64,000 nt of DNA. Source: Flectonema sp. DT1601. Taxonomy: Eukaryota > Euglenozoa > Diplonemea > Diplonemida > Diplonemidae. The position numbers and the translations under genes are program-made. A model generated the notes under the pieces. That model was not told the origin of the DNA, made no database searches, and worked only from the letters and a program-made list of their open reading frames with translations. Below, one piece after another: positions 59,205-64,000 of the stretch (positions are counted from its first letter, which is position 1; each line of letters starts with the position of its first letter). The stretch lies in contig OZ025784.1 in assembly GCA_964019425.1 (NCBI GenBank), positions 1,426,001 to 1,490,000 of the forward strand. The letters run 5' to 3'.

Positions 59205-59415
59205 GGAACCATCTAGTAGCTGGTTCACTCCGAAGTTTCCCTCAGGATAGCTGGAACCATAAAAGGAGTTACGCCAGGTAAAGCGAATGATTGGAGGCAT
59301 TGGGGATATCGTTTCCTCGATCTAGGGTTCGTTTCATACGGTTTACGTTCTAAGCAAAGCAGCGCATAATGCATGAAGCTAATGGGTCACTCTAGTGTGG
59401 AGCAAAATTAGGTTT
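59205..59415 (+). rRNA. Second partial LSU rRNA fragment
   Basis: The core reads GGAACCATCTAGTAGCTGGT, then TCACTCCGAAGTTTCCCTCA, GGATAGCTGG, then GGTAAAGCGAATGATTGGAG and GCATTGGGG. These are near-universal LSU (25S/28S) landmarks just upstream of the region found at 9624-10085. Sequence to about 59415 follows the same order more loosely (ATGAAGCTAATGGGTCACTC). Only about 115-210 nt is present. It is on the opposite strand from, and does not overlap in rRNA coordinates with, the first fragment. Likely an inserted rDNA piece. Confidence 0.8.
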
Positions 59416-59483
59416 TTACTTTAATTCTTCCCATACACTGTCACTTGACGAGGGTTACTGCCTTCTTGTATTGGGGCACTGCT

Positions 59484-59514
<31 letters not shown>

Positions 59515-61058
59515 GAGCATTACTGGCGTAGTCCGTTTTTTTTTATTTTTATTTTTGCTTTGTTCCCCTTCCTCATTGTTTATTGTGTCTTTGGGGACTA
59601 TCCATCCCCTTGTGCTTTTTTTTTGCTGACGTGGACTTACGCCGGCTGCAGTGTTGCTATGCTTTCCCGTTTTTTTTTTTTCCCCCTTTTCTTGTGTTCC
59701 AATTTTGATCAACTGCTGAAGCCTACAGAGGTCTTTAGCCATTCTACTTTTACTCCGTTTTTTTTTTTCTTCTCTCTTTTTTTTTTGTTGTTGTAATCTG
59801 CAACGTCAGAGATAAAGGAAAGAACACAAGTTCTCAAAAAAAATAAAATAAAATAATAATAAATAACAACTTTCCAAGTAGTTAAAAGTAATTCCGTTTA
59901 CGATAATCGTTTTCTCTTTTTGGGCGGATTGCCGGTTTTGGTTTAAGCATACTCCTACTTCTCTTACCTCCCTCTTGCGCTAAGTGTCTTATTTTAAATT
60001 GTGGTAATTTGGCAAAGTCTTGTGTTCTTACGTTATTACTGCTTTTGAGCTACTGAATTATGGACGCTACCATTCTACAAACATGATTCACTCACAGGGG
60101 AGAGGGGAGGGGTGAGCTGTAATCTTTCGCCTTCTTATTAGAAGAAATTCGAGTATTCCCCTTATCTTTTCACTTCCCTACCTTCTCCCCATTGCGACAT
60201 TTGTTCTTTCTTAAGTGGTGTGACACTACAATGCCTACTGCTATATGGGGCTTGGGGGTGCGAAAGGTTGCTTTCAAGTGGTTAAACTGGCTACTTGCAC
60301 CTCGAGTGAGAAGAAAAAAAAAGAGAAGGGTGGGTGAAAAAGAACAAAGAGTAACCCAGTCTGTCATGATTACTAAAAAAACATTGTCCCTAGCCCTCAT
60401 AATCAGATCTATGTAAGGCAATTTTGTTTTTCATATATTTCCCCATAATATTCTATTTTGAATCGAGTAGGGGAGAGAAAAGGAAACACATCAATTTTTT
60501 TTTTTTTTTTTTTAAATTCCTTCCGGTTGCCGATGGGTCGCAAGATTTTTCTTCAGACTCACAATAAGATGTAACATGGGACTTCAGGTGTTACACGATC
60601 AACGAATTTAATAAATAAACTTTCCATACTGTATTCGTACTTGCAGGAAAACAGCATTCTAGGAAAACGTTGACTATAGAGAGAATGAATCAAAACCTTA
60701 TGGCAATACAAAAAAAAAAGGGATAATACCAAGCAACCCCCCAAATGTGAATGAATCAAGGAAGAAGAAAAAAAATAAAAAAATATAGAAATCGGGTATA
60801 CGAAAAAAAAAAAAAAAAAAAAAACAGAGAAGGGAAAAAAAAAAAAAAAAAAAAAAGTCACTCAAAACCCCAATTCCCTTCCACCAAATCTTAAAAAAGA
60901 TTAACTTGGTCGTCGATATAAACAAATCTAATTAGGGGGAAGGGGGATATTACTCTACTTCATTACACCAGGTAGCAACTGTAAATTGTCGTTTTTTTTT
61001 TTTTTTTTTTTTTTTTCCCAACGTTTTTATCATTTCCATATCACCAGATCCATCCATC
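59416..61058. other. Intergenic, homopolymer-rich, no gene seen
   Basis: About 1.6 kb of T- and A-tracts (59487-59514, 60495-60512, 60803-60824, 60835-60856, 60991-61017) with short meaningless frames. It ends with the acceptor CATATCACCAG at 61047, 11 nt before the next ATG. Confidence 0.5.
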
Positions 61059-62167
61059 ATGGGCACAGAAGATGACATAATTAAGGAAATAACCGCAGCT
61101 CATGAGGTACTAAAAACAGAGTTGAAAGAATCCGACAGAGTAGCCCAACGGTTACGAGAAATTAGGATAAAAAACCAGAGGCTAAAAGATGAAGGAGCGA
61201 GAACTTCAAAGAGAATGGATGTAAACAGAGGGAAAATTATATTAGTAAAGAAAGGCATTGACGTACATCAAAAAGACGTCAACGTTAAACAGAAAAAACG
61301 TGAAGTTATTCTCCCGAACGTTGAAACACTAAGACAGAAGTGTGATATTCCAACAGCGGAAGAACACTCTGAAATGATACGAGGATCGCGTAAAAAAGCC
61401 AAGACAGATACAATCGATTTAAGAGATAAATTACAAGAGAGTTCGAGCAGGATACTAAAAAAACTCTCAATGCACTACTATTCTGAACTCGTAGGTGGAA
61501 TTCGAAACCCCCAAGGAATGGAAACCCTCAGCCGTTTATATGCAAACTTAGAGTCTATCGCGCCTAAGCAATTTGATCGCAGTAAGCGCTCACCTCCTAA
61601 AATGGGATTTCCTAAACCACAAGATGATGATACTAAAGAAGAACAAGAAGGTCCTCCTCGAGGTAATGGAGATAAACAGTCAGCGCGGGAAAAGAAGAAG
61701 TCGTCGCGCAGCGATGGTACAAAAACTGACAAACGCCGTAAGCGTGACATCTCTCGTAGCACCAGCAGGTCACGAAGCACCAGCATTCGCTCCTGCAGCT
61801 ACTCCAGCACCAGATCTTCAGATAGCTACTCTCGTTCTCGTAGTTACTCAAGTCGATCCCGCTCTAGTAGTTACACCCACAGCAGTTCTCGTAGTCTGGT
61901 GTGTTTTTAATTTCTTTATTTTAACTGTTGTGACTCAAAGTTATCAAAAAAAATCTTTTTAGTGCACACTCACGTGACATAAGGATCGCTGTGGTTCCGA
62001 GGGTTTGCTCTCCTGCCATACTTTTCCTCAAAAATAATAAAATGTTAAAACAGACTCCTCAAAAGAAGACGAAGAAGAAGACAACCAAACCAGCCAAACC
62101 GGCGAAGAAGATGCCGAAAGTATTCACTAAGCAGTCTGACAAAAAGCCAAAATACGGAAAACCCTGA
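61059..62167 (+). CDS. Coiled-coil protein with an RS domain and a Lys-rich tail
   Basis: Exons 61059-61898 and 62054-62167, phase-0 intron of 155 nt (GTGTGT...AAAACAG); 317 aa. Residues 1-100 are helical and charged (coiled coil, ESDRVAQRLREIRIKNQRLK). About 100-190 is a compact segment with LSMHYYSELVGGIRNPQGME. Residues 195-245 are acidic then basic; 245-280 form an Arg/Ser domain (SRSTSRSRSTSIRS, SYSRSRSYSSRSRSSS); exon 2 adds a Lys/Pro tail (KKTKKKTTKPAKPAKK). No RRM is visible. RS domains mediate splicing-factor contacts, so a nuclear RNA-processing role is a fair guess. The specific family is not recognised. Confidence 0.78.
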
Positions 62168-62654
62168 AGGGTGGGCACCGTTGGTTTGATCATCACAATA
62201 GCTGCGTAGTTGAACAATCGACGAGACAATAAGAATATGATTGTGTCTGCACTAAATTAGTAGGAAATGGCGCAGAACTACAGCAGTATTTTTATATGCA
62301 TGTCCGAGATCAGGGCTCTGTGCCTCACGATCTACAATAGTACCGTCATTCCTGTTACGTAAAGAATAATTCTTTTGCTTTCGTTCTTGCTGAAAGTGAG
62401 AACTAAAGCGACGAGGTAGACCTGATTACCAACACTTAAGAAAGATTTAATAATTGAAAGAAGGAAGAAAACAAACAAACAAAAAAAAAAAAAAAAAAAA
62501 AAACAGTGTGGGTGACGTGTAGTAGTCACGCAGTGTGTATTTTTGCGGGCGCTTCGTCGTCTCGGTCACATCTTAGAACAGATTGACAGTTACAGAATAT
62601 TAGAAATTGTTTTTTTCCTCCAACCCAAAACAGGCTACTTTACAAAACAATAAA
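62168..62654. other. Intergenic, no gene seen
   Basis: About 490 bp with an A run at 62482-62504. It ends with CCTCCAACCCAAAACAG at 62633, 21 nt before the next ATG. Confidence 0.5.
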
Positions 62655-63158
62655 ATGCTTCGCAGGTGTACTGCGCGGCTTTCGACAAGGGCATCTGAGT
62701 CATATTTACATGATGGTGAGTTAGCCTTTGATCATCATAAAAAGATTATGAGATCGAAAGAAGGAATGCCTAGAACTGGTGTTGGATACACACCCCCAAC
62801 ATGGGCCATGGCTCATCCGGCATCGTTTAGAGAAATGAAGAACGTTTCCGACAACACACCAATTGAAGGTGAGCTTCACGCAGAAGGAGCGTACCCAAAT
62901 ATAGCAGTAATTGCTCTTGCTTTTTTCTTTTTTTGTTTCTATTTATTCCTTGGGATGTATGACGGTAAGAGAATCTACTACCTAACACCAGATCCTGATC
63001 GCACAAGTAAATATATTAAGTTTGCGCCACATCCAGTACGCTACGGCAATGAACCCCTTGTTAACGAGGAGAACCGTGGAGGCATGTGCATCATTCGACC
63101 AGGCCCTGACTTAACCAAGATAAAATCTCACCCTTTCACTGCAAATATGGGTCATTAG
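62655..63158 (+). CDS. Probable mitochondrial inner-membrane protein, single-pass
   Basis: 167 aa from the ATG at 62655, chosen because it follows the acceptor (62633) and gives a mitochondrial-type presequence (MLRRCTARLSTRASES: Arg-rich, no acid for 14 residues). A single membrane helix lies at about 82-101 (IAVIALAFFFFCFYLFLGMY). The matrix side contains conserved-looking Trp/Pro segments (GYTPPTWAMAHPASF). The other side is polar and Pro-rich (YLTPDPDRTSKYIKFAPHP). Size and topology match small supernumerary subunits of respiratory complexes (for example NDUFB-type), but no family motif is certain. Confidence 0.65.
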   Translation: MLRRCTARLSTRASESYLHDGELAFDHHKKIMRSKEGMPRTGVGYTPPTWAMAHPASFREMKNVSDNTPIEGELHAEGAYPNIAVIALAFFFFCFYLFLGMYDGKRIYYLTPDPDRTSKYIKFAPHPVRYGNEPLVNEENRGGMCIIRPGPDLTKIKSHPFTANMGH

Positions 63159-63869
63159 TTGTTTTAGTTTCTTGAGTGTCTTTTTTTTTTTTTTTTTTTT
63201 TTTGTTTCCCGTCTCTTCCTTGGTGAGTATTTTTTTTTAGGGAAAAAAAATATATAGGAGGGGGGAGGGAGGGGAGAAAACCAGCAGAAAGAATGAAAAC
63301 AACAACCACGTTTGGTCAAAGACTAATACTACTACATATCTAACTCATGTAAATTAGGGTAAGTTAATTACAGGGGATCTAACAATGTGTGAGTGGTACT
63401 TTTCACAGGCCAGTTAACCTTTTTAATTTCAGTCTGCTTGACAAGTTTATCTGCCGCAATCTGAATTTTCGTAACATATTTTTTTTAATTGTAGTTATTT
63501 TTAGTGTCCAAAACTCAAAGAAAAAAAAAAGTGTTCATCACAAGTTGTGGTGTATTGGTTGGTAAATTAAATGTGTTTGGGGGTCTTTAATTTATTTCTT
63601 TCTCCTCAGCCTTCACTTCACTGATTTTCTCAGCATAACTATCGTTTTTTTTTTCATCTCGAAGACATGGTTTACGATCGAAAGAGAATTGTGAATTGTG
63701 GCAGCGTAACGTTAACACCCTTTTACTTTATAGGCTTTGTTTCCGGTTGCGCACAAACAAAAACAAAAGTGTGAGAATTATTTAGTGAGGTGCCGATTCT
63801 TTTTTTTTTTTTTTTTTTTTTTTCTTTTTGCGAAGACATTCCTCAATTTATTCCAAAGAAGCAGGTCAT
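63159..63869. other. Intergenic, no gene seen
   Basis: About 710 bp of T/A tracts (63182-63203, 63800-63823) and mixed sequence. A polypyrimidine stretch and AAGCAG at 63863 precede the last start codon. Confidence 0.45.
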
Positions 63870-64000
63870 ATGTTGGCCGCCAATTCTGATGCGGTCAGCA
63901 ATTGGCTACGACAGCAAAAGGCTGCCGGAGGCGGAGAGATAACATCATCTTGGGAGGATGGAGTTGAAGCAAGTAGTAGTGAGAACTTAAGCACAGTTGA
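63870..64000 (+). CDS. Start of an unidentified gene (3' end outside window)
   Basis: An ATG at 63870, 6 nt after AAGAAGCAG, opens a frame to the window end: MLAANSDAVSNWLRQQKAAG, then a Gly/Glu/Ser-rich stretch with SSWEDGVEASSS. About 43 residues are visible. The frame is also open for some distance upstream, so the true start could be earlier. Too little to identify. Confidence 0.5.
   Translation, partial: MLAANSDAVSNWLRQQKAAGGGEITSSWEDGVEASSSENLSTV

Overview
The window looks like nuclear DNA of a mitochondriate protist. Every gene I can support lies on the + strand. Spliceosomal GT-AG introns are mostly 61-155 nt, with GTATGT-, GTTTGT- or GTGTGT-type donors, and TAA, TAG and TGA all act as stops. 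Intergenic DNA is full of T and A homopolymers. Nearly every complete gene has a pyrimidine tract plus AG 6-25 nt before its ATG, the arrangement expected of spliced-leader trans-splicing. One-way gene order, apparent trans-splice acceptors and many cis-introns together suggest a euglenozoan, perhaps diplonemid-like. That is an inference: no spliced-leader gene is present and ordinary 5'UTR introns are not excluded.

Layout: 1-2355, 3' part of an unrecognised large gene; 2627-4895, coiled-coil gene; 4928-9623, a tandem pair of ubiquitin-like/LRR genes; 9624-10085, a minus-strand fragment of LSU rRNA; 10583-15826, a membrane subtilisin with EGF-like repeats; 16080-17821, a third LRR gene plus a truncated duplicate; 18150, a FUN14-like protein; 19299-21215, a DNA transposon nested inside a small dispersed repeat; 21636, a hypothetical gene; 22741-24608, a SET/NAP histone chaperone whose intron holds about 1.2 kb of pure (CAA)n; 25038-29843, tandem GH2 beta-glucuronidase-like genes; 30767-33293, a predicted 7TM-ankyrin protein; 34468, a fragment of a tRNA-dihydrouridine synthase gene; 35141-38013, VPS52; 38236-39951, CCT3; 41306-49042, a 2,528-aa coiled-coil protein with a PDZ domain; 49842-53289, a Nup62/Nsp1-like FG nucleoporin with a 186-bp satellite in one intron; 53819-54938 and 57688-58812, two nearly identical PP1 genes; 59205-59415, a second LSU rRNA fragment; 61059-62167, an RS-domain protein; 62655-63158, a probable mitochondrial membrane protein; 63870-64000, the start of another gene.

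There is no pathway cluster. Housekeeping genes (CCT3, VPS52, PP1, SET, Nup62) are mixed with secreted or surface proteins. The strongest theme is recent local duplication (LRR pair, LRR3, GH2 pair, PP1 pair), combined with repeat expansion inside introns and inserted gene, rRNA and transposon fragments. The most notable single points are the second GH2 copy, which has Ala in place of the catalytic acid/base Glu, and the 7TM-ankyrin fusion. Splice sites were assigned by eye from reading-frame continuity; homologies come from recognised motifs, with no database search.
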